This document shows positions 8,868 to 18,599 of a stretch of DNA of 62,551 nucleotides, piece after piece. Origin of the DNA: Niastella vici (lineage in GTDB: Bacteria > Bacteroidota > Bacteroidia > Chitinophagales > Chitinophagaceae). The DNA lies in the NCBI RefSeq assembly GCF_002077945.1, contig NZ_LVYD01000076.1, positions 1 to 62,551 on the forward strand, given 5' to 3'. The notes under the pieces are model-generated. The model did no database searches and was not told the origin of the DNA. It saw only the letters and a program-made list of their open reading frames with translations. Made by a program: the position numbers and the translations under genes. Each line of letters starts with the position of its first letter. The stretch's first letter is position 1.

Positions 8868-10229
8868 ATGAAGGCTTTCAATCTGCTACAACTACTCATC
8901 ATAATAAACTTTTTAGTTTTCACGGCCTGTAATAAAAACAAGCTGCGGGAGAATACAGATACCAGCCTATTGATCATAAATACCGTTGACAATGCGCAGG
9001 CATTGTTAGACAATACAAACACAATGCGCGAAACGCCCGGGTTGTCGGAGCTCTCGGCCGACGATTATTTTTTAACAGATACTTCTGCGGCTAATAATAA
9101 GGTGGAGCTAAACACGTATTTCTGGAAGCCGGATATTTTCGAGGGCCAAACCTTGTATGGCGACTGGTACTACCCCTACCAACAGGTATATATCGCCAAC
9201 TCCATCCTGGAAGCGATGCCAAAGCTTGCCAATTCGGGCAATCAATCGGATAGAGACCGTATTGCGGGAAGCGCCCGGTTCATCAGGGCGTACGCCCTCT
9301 TTAACGTGGTGCTGGAGTTTGCCAAACTGTACTCGCCGCAAGCCGGTACCGACCTGGGTATTCCGGTGCGGCTGTCGCCCGATCCGGCAATACCATCGAG
9401 CCGGGCTACGGTAAAGGCTACTTATGACCAGGTGATCGATGACTGTAAACAAAGCCTGCCCCTGTTGCCGGGGACCATCGACAATAAAAGAAAGAACCGG
9501 CCCTGCCTGGCAGCCGGCTATGCGCTGTTAGCGCGGGTTTACCTTGTCATGGCCGACTATACAAATGCCAGACTATATGCCGACTCCTGTTTGCAATTGC
9601 ATAACAAGTTGATTGACTACAACGGCGTTTCAACTACCGACCCATTCCCTTTCAATAACAGCAATGAGGAAGTTATTTATCAAAGCAACCTGCTTTCAAC
9701 CATCAACCTGTTTAACCAGGATAATTTTGTAGTGGACTCTACATTATACAAGTCGTATGATTCGCATGACCTGCGAAAGCAACTCTTTTACACAAAAAAT
9801 AACGATAGCTTGCCTGTTTTGAAACCCGGTTATAGCGGTACTATTTTCCGCTTCTCGGGCCTGGCAACCGATGAAATGCTGTTGATAAGGGCCGAAGCAA
9901 ATGCCCGCCTGCAAAATACAAGCGATGCGCTAAATGATCTGAATGCTTTACTGGAGAAAAGATGGAGTGGCACATATACCCCGTTAACCGCCAGTTCACC
10001 GGCTGCTGCTTTAGAGTTGGTGCTTGCAGAGCGGCGGCGGGAATTGGTTTTTCGCGGCCTGCGCTGGGCTGACATTCGCCGTTATAATAGGGAGAACCAG
10101 GGCATCAGTCTTAAACGGGTAATGAACGGAAAAGAGTATACGCTTCCGGCTAACAGCAACCTTTTTGTGTTACCTATTCCGCCAGATGTAATCTCTTCCG
10201 TTCAGGGGTTGCAACAAAATCCGAGATAG
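8868..10229 (+). CDS. SusD/RagB-family nutrient-binding lipoprotein
   Basis: Starts at ATG 8868, 11 bp after the SusC stop; the frame also contains a TTG at 8859, but the ATG gives the natural lipoprotein signal peptide (MKAFNLLQLLIIINFLVFTAC). The 453-residue protein has the TPR-like SusD fold, with RFIRAYALFNVVLEFAKLYS and the conserved C-terminal ERRRELVFRGLRWADIRRYNR block. It is shorter than most SusD proteins. It caps the SusC barrel and captures the substrate at the cell surface. No degradative enzyme is adjacent, so the substrate cannot be guessed. Confidence 0.92.
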   Translation: MKAFNLLQLLIIINFLVFTACNKNKLRENTDTSLLIINTVDNAQALLDNTNTMRETPGLSELSADDYFLTDTSAANNKVELNTYFWKPDIFEGQTLYGDWYYPYQQVYIANSILEAMPKLANSGNQSDRDRIAGSARFIRAYALFNVVLEFAKLYSPQAGTDLGIPVRLSPDPAIPSSRATVKATYDQVIDDCKQSLPLLPGTIDNKRKNRPCLAAGYALLARVYLVMADYTNARLYADSCLQLHNKLIDYNGVSTTDPFPFNNSNEEVIYQSNLLSTINLFNQDNFVVDSTLYKSYDSHDLRKQLFYTKNNDSLPVLKPGYSGTIFRFSGLATDEMLLIRAEANARLQNTSDALNDLNALLEKRWSGTYTPLTASSPAAALELVLAERRRELVFRGLRWADIRRYNRENQGISLKRVMNGKEYTLPANSNLFVLPIPPDVISSVQGLQQNPR

Positions 10230-10242
10230 ATGAAACGCCAGG

Positions 10243-10512
10243 TTACTTGTTTAGAAAAACAAATTGGAAGGTCCCGGTTTTGCAGGGCGAAAAGCTATTG
10301 GGATTATACGGATTGGGGTTATACCAGGTGCAGGTACCAGGGCCACTCAAACAGGTGTAATCGACACCATAAGTACCGGCCGGATAATAACTACCAGCAA
10401 ATTGGAAGTATTGGGTTTGGCTATCGCAACTGGCCTGGGGTTTGGTGGCAAAGGCGCCGAAAACGGCGAAGATGATGGCCATAGAAATGAATGCCCATTT
10501 AATTTTTACCAT
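10243..10512 (-). CDS. Small secreted protein, DUF6520-like
   Basis: The 89-residue protein has a signal peptide (MVKIKWAFISMAIIFAVFGAFA) followed by a short mature part with paired cysteines (ASCDSQTQYFQF, YGVDYTCLSGPGTCTWY). The AFATK cleavage region plus TPAGTYGVDYTC-type sequence is typical of the small DUF6520 proteins that are abundant in Chitinophagaceae and Sphingobacteriaceae. It is convergent with the SusD gene, 13 bp apart. Function unknown. The overlapping plus-strand frames are shadows of this gene. Confidence 0.7.
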   Translation of the reverse strand: MVKIKWAFISMAIIFAVFGAFATKPQASCDSQTQYFQFAGSYYPAGTYGVDYTCLSGPGTCTWYNPNPYNPNSFSPCKTGTFQFVFLNK

Positions 10513-10872
10513 AAAATTGGGTTTATGTGATTAAATAAAATACGCCTATGTTTAGATAAACTCAGCCAACCATATAATTACGTTGAAGGAGCATTACACT
10601 TCGAAGCTTTCATCAAAGCGGAGGATTGGGGTAATAAGGCGCCTGTTCCATCGAAAAATTAAACATTCGGGATGGAATGGGAGTATTATTATTTATTGTA
10701 AACAATCCAGTTTCAGGTTTTGACAAAAATGTTTTTGCAAAAACTGCAGCAATCTTGACTAAATGCGGATAATTGGGATGGGTGAATTGAGAACGAATTA
10801 GTTTCAGTTTACAATATTATAGGTTGTATAGTATTGTAAGAATATCTGACTTCGTGCAGAAGTTGGGTCGGT
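10513..10872. other. Intergenic stretch without a recognised gene
   Basis: AT-rich sequence upstream of the small secreted protein gene; it should contain that gene's minus-strand promoter. I see no hairpin, repeat family member or RNA gene. It leads into the dipeptidase remnant at 10873. Confidence 0.4.
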
Positions 10873-10995
10873 GAAACTACCGGCTTTTATTATGCGGTTA
10901 CGGAGGCCCTGCTACAAACCGAATTTACCGAAGAAGAAATAGGAAAAAGCGGTGGTAATTATTGCCGGTTTTTTGAATCGGCCACCAAAAAGGTA
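10873..10995 (+). pseudogene. C-terminal remnant of a membrane dipeptidase (M19-like)
   Basis: An open plus-strand stretch encodes TGFYYAVTEALLQTEF followed by TEEEIGKSGGNYCRFFESATKK. The pattern 'TEALL...(F/Y)TEEEI.K.GGN..R.F' matches the C-terminal helix of peptidase family M19 (renal dipeptidase-like), where it reads roughly T..LL.RGYSEEDI.KI.GGN.LRV. The frame has no start and runs into the 3' end of the PorP/SprF gene without its own stop near 10995. I infer a deletion remnant. Recognition is from memory of the family pattern. Confidence 0.4.
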
Positions 10996-10999
10996 GCGC

Positions 11000-12031
11000 T
11001 CAAAACCGCGGGCACAACACCTTCTCTGCACTGCTGTTGCGCCCAACAAATCCCTTCCAGCATAAACCCAGTTCAAACCCGCCCCGCAGTTGGCTGGCCG
11101 TCTTTAACGGCGAGGTATTGATATCATAACTCAACGTAACCGCCAACGAACGGATGTCCATTTTTATTACCGGAATAATAGCATCGTTCCAACGCACAAA
11201 TGCCCCGGCATGCAGTACATACCGGGCATCATCGGGCAAATCGTCGAGCACATACGAATACCAGCCGCCGCCAATAATTTCGCGCGACGCCCCCTGCATA
11301 AATACATCCTGGTGCAACGTAAAATACCGGTACTCATCCACACTTAGTTTAAGCCCCGCCGAAAAAACATATTTGGGATGCAGTTCAATGCCCGCATTTT
11401 GGTAAAAGGAAGCCTTCGGCCGGTTGAGATGATGATAAGCGGCACCTATAAAAAACACATGCTGATAATTGCTGCCCAGCGTGGTATTAAAATTCACGCC
11501 CACGCTCCCATCCCAATAACCAACCACCGGATCGGTAAAATACTCACCCGTAGGCATAGCCGGGTCAACGTTGCCATCGCGGTACTGGTTGTTGGTAGTC
11601 ATTTTTGTATAGTCAATTCGCTTTTGCACCCAGCCGCCCATAAAACCCAGCGAAATATAACTCGTTCGTTCGGTACTGATGCTCTTATGATAATTCACCA
11701 CCGGCAACAAATGCACCGTTGACTGAACAGCCGAACCGGCTTTATCATACAGTACCTGTCCGCCCACCGTAAAAAAATCATCACCCCCGCCAACCGGCAT
11801 TTTATACTCCCCATTAAAGGAGGCCGTGCGAAAGGAGTTGGGCGTAACACTCTTCCACTGATCGCGGTACACCAGCTGCAACCGTACATCGCCTTCAAAC
11901 AAACCTGCCAGCGAAGGGTTGCGCAATAACGGCGCCTCAAAAAACTGGCTCAAATGTATATCCTGCGCAGGTAGCGTGCACGGTAACAGCAACAGCAGCC
12001 ATACAAAGCGGTTAATTGGTATAGGCTTCAT
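11000..12031 (-). CDS. Type IX secretion membrane protein, PorP/SprF family
   Basis: The 343-residue protein has a signal peptide (VWLLLLLPCTLPAQ), then the typical DIHLSQFFEAPLLRNPSLAGLFEGDVRLQLVYRDQW opening of PorP/SprF proteins (outer-membrane beta-barrel). It starts 2 bp after the stop of the giant PKD protein gene and is surely co-transcribed with it. Such pairs (large CHU_C-ended protein plus PorP/SprF) are common in Bacteroidota; the PorP/SprF member is thought to dock or retain the partner at the cell surface. Confidence 0.92.
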   Translation of the reverse strand: MKPIPINRFVWLLLLLPCTLPAQDIHLSQFFEAPLLRNPSLAGLFEGDVRLQLVYRDQWKSVTPNSFRTASFNGEYKMPVGGGDDFFTVGGQVLYDKAGSAVQSTVHLLPVVNYHKSISTERTSYISLGFMGGWVQKRIDYTKMTTNNQYRDGNVDPAMPTGEYFTDPVVGYWDGSVGVNFNTTLGSNYQHVFFIGAAYHHLNRPKASFYQNAGIELHPKYVFSAGLKLSVDEYRYFTLHQDVFMQGASREIIGGGWYSYVLDDLPDDARYVLHAGAFVRWNDAIIPVIKMDIRSLAVTLSYDINTSPLKTASQLRGGFELGLCWKGFVGRNSSAEKVLCPRF

Positions 12032-12033
12032 AA

Positions 12034-15000
12034 TTATCGAATTAATGTTACATCGCCTTTGAACGTCAGCGTTTGTCCATTCTCACAAATCACCTCCATC
12101 ACATACACAAATACATCGGCATTCGCCGGGGCGCCATTAATGGTCCCATTCCAGCCGCGTGATGCATCATTGGTGTAAAACGACAGTTGTTTAAATACTT
12201 CCTCGCCCCAGCGGTTATAAATGAAGAACCTTTTTATAAAGGAGATCCCCTTCCCTCTTGGATAAAACACCTCATTGACCCCATCGCCATTGGGTGAAAA
12301 GGTATTGGGCAAATACACATTGTCGCCCCCACAAACCACAAACAGCGTAATGGCATCCTCGGTTACACACCCGCCGGCATTGGCCACCCGCAGCCGGTAT
12401 TGAATATCCTGTTTGGGTGTACTTACGGGTGCAGGGCAATGAACGCAATTGAGCCAGGTGCCCGGTAACCAGTTGATGCTGGTAACATCGGCGCTGAGCA
12501 CCGGTTGCAGGGTAACCGAATTGCCAACGGTGACTGTTTGCTGATCGTTGAGCGTTATGGTGGGATAAGGATATACCACCACCGGCACATGCGCCGTGTC
12601 GGCAAAACAATTATTTTTATCGCTGCCTATTACCTGGTATACAGTGGTGGTTACCGGTTTGGCAAGCGGCGCGGCAGCCTGGGCGTTATCGAGCGAGGAA
12701 GCGGGCGTCCAGGTATACGCATCGGCCCCGGTGGCCCGCAGCCGGTAGGTGTCGCCGGTACAAAGCGTATCGCCCCGGTTCACCATTACCGTAAACGGTT
12801 GCTGTACCGTTACCAGTACCGAGTCGGTAGCCTTACAGCCAAACCCATTCTCCCCTTCTACATAATAGGTAACCGTGCTTACCGGGTTTACCATCGTGCT
12901 GCTGCACTGGGTGCACGAGAGGCTGCCCGTACTCCACCAGGTATAATTTACCGCACCGGTGGCCTGTAACAGCTTCGGCCGGTCGCGGCATACGAGGATA
13001 TCATTGCCCGCATCAACCGGCGGCAGCGGATGAATAATGATCGGGTACAAAGCCCTGCCTGTACAATTATACGAATTGGTAACGGTCAATGCCACCTGGT
13101 AACTACCGGGCGTTGTATATGCGGCAACGGGCGGCGCCTGCGTGGCAGCTGTTTGTCCGTTCCCCAAATTCCAGGTCCACGTTAACGGGTACGGATTGGC
13201 GTTTAATAAATTCCCGGTAAACTGCAAACGGCCGGGCATACAGGCGGCTGTTGGCCCCGTAATACCGGCCTGGGGTGAGGTAATTACCTGTATGGGCGCC
13301 ACCCCGGCGGTATCGCTGGTGCAATTATGCTGCGTGGTAACCTGTAACGTAACCGGGTAATCGCCCGGCGTTGTGTAGTTATGGGCAACATCTTTTGTGG
13401 TGGCCACCGTGCCATCGCCAAACGTCCACAAATAATTGGTGATAAGGTCATTTGAAATACTCCCGCCGGTAAACCTAATAATACCCTGGTCGCACAAGGT
13501 TTGCTTATCGGTTGTATAATTGGCCTGTATACCGTATACGGTGAGGGTATCTTTTCCTTTAATGGGCACCTGGCAGCCCTGCACATCTTTCAATATCATG
13601 CGGGGCAAATAACTGCCCGGCCGCACATAGGTATATACCGTATCGGCGCCCGAGGTGGTGGCAATGGCGCCGTCATTGAAATCCCAGATAAACGTTACGG
13701 GGTCGGTACTGTTCCCCTTAAAGTGAACGGTAAGCGGCGTACAGCCGGGCAGGTTATCATAGGTAAGCGTTCCCCGCGGCCCGTTGATGGTGATCTTTTT
13801 ATTCTGCATTATGGAAACACAACCGCCCTTGCCTGTTATAGTAAGCACCGGCCAGTATTCGCCGGGATACGTATAAAAATGCACCGGGTCTTTTTCTGTT
13901 GAGGTATTGCCATCGCCAAAATCCCAGGCCAGTTTATCGATATGCTGCGACTGATTGGTGAATTGTACCACCAGGGGCGGACAATTACTCTGATCGCCAT
14001 TGATCGAAAACGCAGCTACGGGGTTGTTTACCTGCACATAGTTTTGCCGGGTAATTGAATTGCTGCAACCATACTGGTCGGTATAATCCAATTGGATGGT
14101 ATAGGCGTTCTCGTTGGTATAGTTATGCGTGGGGGTTGAACCGGTAGCCGTGGTGCCATCGCCAAAATCCCACTTATAGGTATAGGTGGAAGGCCCCAGG
14201 GCATTGAACACAATATTTTTGCCGGTACAGCTGAGGGAGTCGGGCGATATAAAGCTTGCCTGCGGGTCGGCGATCTGAATGGTGGTTTTTGCCGTGGTAT
14301 TGCTGCATCCTTTGCTGTCGGTAACGGTGAGCCTGATGGTATACAAACCCGCTTTTGTATACGTATGACCAAAGGAAGGCGGGTTGGTTTCATCGGCGCT
14401 TCCATCGCCATAATTAATGACCTGGCTGGCAAAAGGCAACGGCGCATCGGTGGTGGAACCGTCGGTAAACGGCACGGGCGTATTGATACAGGCTGCGGCC
14501 GGCGCAGTAAACCCGGCTTTGGTATCGATCACTTTTACCGGCAGCTCAATGAGCTTGGAACACCTGTTGGTATCGATGAGGAAAGCGGTTACGGTGTAGG
14601 AACCGGGGGTTGCAAACTTTTCAGTAACCGTATTGGTATTGCGCCAGGTTTGCCCCGAATTGCTGGAAGCAATATAGCTGTCGATCAAATTGTCGGTATT
14701 GCTGATGCTTTTGTTGAACTGGATGCTGCCATTGGGGCAAATGGTATCGGCCGAAGCGGTAAAAGAAAAAGTATTATCTACAATAAACACCTTGCTGGTG
14801 GCCGCGTGGCGGCAACCGCCGTTGATAACGGTTAACCGTACGGTATAAATACCGGTGGCGGCATATACATGCGAAGCGTTTTCACTGTTGGCCGTGCTGC
14901 CGTCGCCAAAATCCCATTGAAACGTTACCGGCGCCAGCGACCTGTCGACCAACGAGGTATTGAGAAACGACCGGCTGTAGGGCTGGCTGCAGTTCATGGT

Positions 15001-16848
15001 CTCTAAAAACCGCGCAATAGGGGGCGCTATGTGCACATAGTTGGTATAAGTGACCCCCGAGGCACAGCCATTGCTCTTTACCGTTAGGGTAACGCTCAAC
15101 CGGCCCGTATCAATAAAATAATGCACAGGATCTTTGTGGTGCGAGGTGTCGCCATCGCCAAACTGCCATAACCATTCTTCGATGGGGTTATCGGCAGGCG
15201 GATTGCCGGCACTGAGGTCGGTAAACAAAACGGGACTGGAAGCGCATACCTGCAGGGGACTGGCGGTAAAGGCCACCGTTACTTTATTGCCCACTTTTAT
15301 GAGGCTGTCTTTGGGGAGGGTTTCCTGGCAGCCATCCTGTGTAGTATACGTAACGCTCACCGCATAATTGCCTTTTTGCGTATAGGTATGAACCGGGTTA
15401 GCGCCGGTGGCGGTGGCGCCATCGCCAAAATTCCACAGCAGTCCGGTAACCGGGGTAACCGAATTGATGGTCAGGGTGGGTGAAAAAGTATAGGGCACAC
15501 AACCTTCCTGTGGCTTATCGAGCCAGGTTACAACCGGTTTTTGGATCACGATATAACCGGCCTTCTCTATTTTCTCGGCACAACCCGCGCTGTTGGTAAT
15601 GGTGAGGCTTACGGTAAAAGAACCGGGCGCCGTATAAGTGTGTGCAGGCTGGGGCTGCGTTGAAGTGGCGCCATCACCAAAATTCCATGCATACGAAACC
15701 GCGCCGGGCGCCCCGGCAGTAAAAGTGGTGGTAAAAGGCGCCTTACAGGATGCCGTAACCGCTGCAGTAAAGTCAACGGCCGGCCGGGGGATAATTTGAA
15801 TGGTTGTATACTGCGTATCAATACAATTGTTGAAACGGGCAACCTGGGTAACGGTGTAATTACCGGTGGCGGTGTAGGCGTGCGTGGGCCGGTCGCCGGT
15901 AGCTGTGGCGCCATCGCCCATATCCCATGAGATACTGACCGGGTTGGTGGCCGCGGTGCTCAACAAAGCAAAGGATTCATTGATACAGCTAATGGCCGGC
16001 GCAGTAAAACCGCCAGTATTGGCGCCCACCGCAACATTTTTCGTATACGTATGGGTGCAACCGGTATTATTCGTTGTGGTCAACCGCACCGCATACTGGC
16101 CGGCGTTGATATAGGTGTGAACCGGGTTGGCATCAACCGAAAAGCTGCCATCGCCCAAGTCCCAGCTATAGCTCAGGGTGCCGGTACCGGTGCTGGTATT
16201 GGTGAAAGCGATGGTGGCCGGGGTCTGGCAACTGCTGGCCAACCCAACGGTGAAAGCCGCCTGTACCCCCGTTTGTATGCTGATGGCTTTTAGGCGGGTA
16301 ACCGAAGCCGTACAGCCGAAGCTGTTAAATGCCCGCAGCGAGCTATTAAAATCACCGGCATTGTTATAGATATGTTCAGGATGTTCGAGCGTGCTGGTGA
16401 CGCCATCGCCAAAATCCCATAACCAGCTGTTGATGGAACCGCTGCCGGCCGTACTTTGATTGGTAAATTTTACTTTCAGCGGAAAACAACCGGCCGAAGT
16501 GGAATGGGTAAAATTTATGACCGGCGCCGCATATACCGTAATATATTGTGTTTTGGTAATGGAGGCAGTGGCGGTTCCTTTTTTAACGGTAAGCCGGATG
16601 GTATAGGTACCGGGATTGAAATAAGTGACTGCCGGATCTTTAAAATAAGAAATGGTGCCGTTGCCAAGGTCCCACTCCCAGGTATCGGGATTGCCAATAG
16701 ACTGATCGGTAAAATTTACCAATAATGGCCCGCAGCCCGCCCTGGACGCAGCCGAAAAATTAGCAGTAAGTTGGGCCTGTACACCGGGGCAGCCAATCAG
16801 GATATGAAAAGCCACGCCTGTAAAATACAGCGCAATGATCTTCTTCAT
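12034..16848 (-). CDS. Giant PKD-repeat surface protein with gliding-type (CHU_C) C-terminus
   Basis: The 1604-residue protein has a signal peptide (ALYFTGVAFHILIGCPGVQA), then about 14-15 PKD repeats at roughly 85-95-residue spacing, each with a W.(F/L)GDG..(S/T)...P.H.Y...G.Y.V.L core. About residues 1290-1510 hold three Ig-like repeats (PPVDAGNDILVCRDRPKLL type). The last 85 residues are a type-B gliding-motility C-terminal domain (YLPNTFSPNGDGVNEVF, IYNRWGEEVF, GWNGT). It is an expected type IX secretion substrate, exported to the surface as an adhesin or matrix protein. The PorP/SprF gene follows 2 bp downstream. The repeat region generates many spurious frames on both strands. Confidence 0.93.
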   Translation of the reverse strand: MKKIIALYFTGVAFHILIGCPGVQAQLTANFSAASRAGCGPLLVNFTDQSIGNPDTWEWDLGNGTISYFKDPAVTYFNPGTYTIRLTVKKGTATASITKTQYITVYAAPVINFTHSTSAGCFPLKVKFTNQSTAGSGSINSWLWDFGDGVTSTLEHPEHIYNNAGDFNSSLRAFNSFGCTASVTRLKAISIQTGVQAAFTVGLASSCQTPATIAFTNTSTGTGTLSYSWDLGDGSFSVDANPVHTYINAGQYAVRLTTTNNTGCTHTYTKNVAVGANTGGFTAPAISCINESFALLSTAATNPVSISWDMGDGATATGDRPTHAYTATGNYTVTQVARFNNCIDTQYTTIQIIPRPAVDFTAAVTASCKAPFTTTFTAGAPGAVSYAWNFGDGATSTQPQPAHTYTAPGSFTVSLTITNSAGCAEKIEKAGYIVIQKPVVTWLDKPQEGCVPYTFSPTLTINSVTPVTGLLWNFGDGATATGANPVHTYTQKGNYAVSVTYTTQDGCQETLPKDSLIKVGNKVTVAFTASPLQVCASSPVLFTDLSAGNPPADNPIEEWLWQFGDGDTSHHKDPVHYFIDTGRLSVTLTVKSNGCASGVTYTNYVHIAPPIARFLETMNCSQPYSRSFLNTSLVDRSLAPVTFQWDFGDGSTANSENASHVYAATGIYTVRLTVINGGCRHAATSKVFIVDNTFSFTASADTICPNGSIQFNKSISNTDNLIDSYIASSNSGQTWRNTNTVTEKFATPGSYTVTAFLIDTNRCSKLIELPVKVIDTKAGFTAPAAACINTPVPFTDGSTTDAPLPFASQVINYGDGSADETNPPSFGHTYTKAGLYTIRLTVTDSKGCSNTTAKTTIQIADPQASFISPDSLSCTGKNIVFNALGPSTYTYKWDFGDGTTATGSTPTHNYTNENAYTIQLDYTDQYGCSNSITRQNYVQVNNPVAAFSINGDQSNCPPLVVQFTNQSQHIDKLAWDFGDGNTSTEKDPVHFYTYPGEYWPVLTITGKGGCVSIMQNKKITINGPRGTLTYDNLPGCTPLTVHFKGNSTDPVTFIWDFNDGAIATTSGADTVYTYVRPGSYLPRMILKDVQGCQVPIKGKDTLTVYGIQANYTTDKQTLCDQGIIRFTGGSISNDLITNYLWTFGDGTVATTKDVAHNYTTPGDYPVTLQVTTQHNCTSDTAGVAPIQVITSPQAGITGPTAACMPGRLQFTGNLLNANPYPLTWTWNLGNGQTAATQAPPVAAYTTPGSYQVALTVTNSYNCTGRALYPIIIHPLPPVDAGNDILVCRDRPKLLQATGAVNYTWWSTGSLSCTQCSSTMVNPVSTVTYYVEGENGFGCKATDSVLVTVQQPFTVMVNRGDTLCTGDTYRLRATGADAYTWTPASSLDNAQAAAPLAKPVTTTVYQVIGSDKNNCFADTAHVPVVVYPYPTITLNDQQTVTVGNSVTLQPVLSADVTSINWLPGTWLNCVHCPAPVSTPKQDIQYRLRVANAGGCVTEDAITLFVVCGGDNVYLPNTFSPNGDGVNEVFYPRGKGISFIKRFFIYNRWGEEVFKQLSFYTNDASRGWNGTINGAPANADVFVYVMEVICENGQTLTFKGDVTLIR

Positions 16849-17225
16849 AAATATTGGAAATTGATTGAATGCCAGCCTGGCATTGGGAGGGTTAGAAGGT
16901 GCAAAGTAAAAAAAGCATGGACAATTAGTACAATTGACGGGGGATCATCGGGGGACATCTACTAACAATTCAATTTGGCAAATAACCATAAACTATAATC
17001 GAATAAAAGAGAAGGTGCTACACTTTAAAAAGTACTGCAATTGCATTGTTGATGACCGGGTACAAAAGCGCCCTAAACCCTGACCCTCGTCAGCTCCTGT
17101 TCCAAACCAAATTTTATCCGGTACCTTTAAAAATTCAAACAGCTGTTTTCAATCCCTTCCATTCGATAACTCCCTGCACATCCCCTTGAAACGTTAATAC
17201 CTATTCACCCTTAAAATGATGCGTT
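16849..17225. other. Divergent intergenic region
   Basis: 377 bp between the starts of the PKD gene (minus) and the haloperoxidase-like gene (plus). It must hold both promoters. A short direct repeat ATCGGGGGAYAT-like occurs around 16940-16962 (two GGGGGA runs 10 bp apart). On the minus strand TTTACTTTGC lies about 60 bp upstream of the PKD start and is close to the TAnnTTTG box. Nothing else is visible. Confidence 0.4.
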
Positions 17226-18542
17226 ATGCAATTAAATAAAATATTGCTGACCGTAATAGGGATCAGTGTGCTGTATGGTTGCCATAAGATAGACCTGCCG
17301 CCACATCAACAGGAAGAAAGCGCCGGCGTGGTGTATGACTGGTATAAATTTATCGCGAAAGTGCAGCGGCCGGCCAATCCGCAACCGGTGGTGTTGTTGA
17401 ATTTCAGGAATTTTGCCTTTATAGGGGTTGGTCTTTATGAAGCAGTGCGCAACGGAAACAAAAACGCCGAAAGTTTATCTTCCTCGCTGTATCAAATGCC
17501 GGCGATGCCGCAGGCCGATGCCTGGCAGCGGTATTTGTGGAGTGAAAGCGCCAATGCCGCCCTGGCCATGATGTTCAAGCTGTTCCTTACGCTTACCGAT
17601 GCCAATAAAGCCAGCATCGACTCCATGGAAAAGGTGAATTACGACCGGTTCAGCCAAACCACTTCCGATGCGGTATTGCATCGTTCGCAAGCTTTTGGCC
17701 GCGCCATTGCAGAAGCTATTTACAACTGGTCAACCACCGATAAATTCAATTTGAGCAGTGTGGGCTATGTACCGCCACCGGTAACGCCCGCTTCCTGGGT
17801 GCCTACCCTGCCGGCTTTTGCTACGGTAGGGCCGTTCCTGCACGATTCAAGGCCATTTCTGTGGTATAGTGTAACGGCCCTGGCGCCAGAGCCCCTTGAA
17901 TTTTCAGAAAACCCCTCCTCAAAATTCTATAAAGCCGTAAAAGAGGTGTATGATATTGGAAAGCATTTGACAGATGCGCAAAAAGCGACAGCCAACTGGT
18001 ATGCCGATGCGGGGGGACCCGGCGTGGGCGTTCCGGCGCCCTATCATGCACTTTCCATCATAACCTGGGTAAATGAAAATCAAAAAGCAAAGTTATTCGA
18101 GGCGGCTGAAGTGTATGCCAAAACCGGCATCGCCTTCAAGGATGGCGGCATCATTACCTTCCGGTCGAAGTATCATTATAACCTCATAAGGCCCATCACC
18201 TATATACAACGGGATATAGATGCCACCTGGCTGCCTTATTTACCTACCCCACCCTACCCTGAATATACCAGTGGCCTGTTAGGCGCCTGGGCGCCCTTTA
18301 TACAGGTGCTGAAAAAAGAATACGGCGATATTGAAGTCACCGACAACGCCTATGATTGGCGGGGATTACCGGCGCGGCATTTTACTTCCTTATCAAACCT
18401 GGAGGATGAAGCCGCTATCTCAAGAGTGTACGGGGGTTTGCATTATAAATGGACCCAGGAAGTTTCCATGAAAATGGGTAAAAAATTAGCCGATGAAATT
18501 GCGGATATTAAATTGGTGTCGAATAAAAATAAGCATCCGTAA
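17226..18542 (+). CDS. Vanadium haloperoxidase/PAP2-superfamily lipoprotein with altered active site
   Basis: The 438-residue protein has a lipoprotein signal (LLTVIGISVLYGC, Cys near 19). The C-terminal half has the fold markers of vanadium-dependent haloperoxidases and PAP2 phosphatases: K315-x7-R323-P324 (KYHYNLIRP), a PSGH-equivalent loop at 345-351 and S399-R400-x5-H406. The loop reads YPEYTSGLL, so the catalytic histidine of PSGH is Leu351, and the Asp four residues after H406 is Thr410. The vanadate/phosphate-linking histidine is kept. The protein may thus bind the oxyanion but have altered or no classic activity. It is a single gene with a bidirectional terminator just downstream. Confidence 0.85.
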   Translation: MQLNKILLTVIGISVLYGCHKIDLPPHQQEESAGVVYDWYKFIAKVQRPANPQPVVLLNFRNFAFIGVGLYEAVRNGNKNAESLSSSLYQMPAMPQADAWQRYLWSESANAALAMMFKLFLTLTDANKASIDSMEKVNYDRFSQTTSDAVLHRSQAFGRAIAEAIYNWSTTDKFNLSSVGYVPPPVTPASWVPTLPAFATVGPFLHDSRPFLWYSVTALAPEPLEFSENPSSKFYKAVKEVYDIGKHLTDAQKATANWYADAGGPGVGVPAPYHALSIITWVNENQKAKLFEAAEVYAKTGIAFKDGGIITFRSKYHYNLIRPITYIQRDIDATWLPYLPTPPYPEYTSGLLGAWAPFIQVLKKEYGDIEVTDNAYDWRGLPARHFTSLSNLEDEAAISRVYGGLHYKWTQEVSMKMGKKLADEIADIKLVSNKNKHP

Positions 18543-18562
18543 GGTGCGGTAAATAAATTTGT

Positions 18563-18592
18563 AAAAGCCTCCCGATGCACCGGGAGGCTTTT
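18563..18592 (+). terminator. Bidirectional intrinsic terminator
   Basis: Perfect 8-bp stem GCCTCCCG / CGGGAGGC (18567-18574 and 18581-18588) with a 6-nt loop, flanked by AAAA on the left and TTTT on the right. It lies between the convergent haloperoxidase-like and DUF885 genes and can serve both strands. Confidence 0.85.
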
Positions 18593-18599
18593 AGTTTTA

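Noticed and set aside
10230..10530. Plus-strand frames after SusD
   Set aside because: They are opposite the small secreted DUF6520-like gene, which has a signal peptide and family features.
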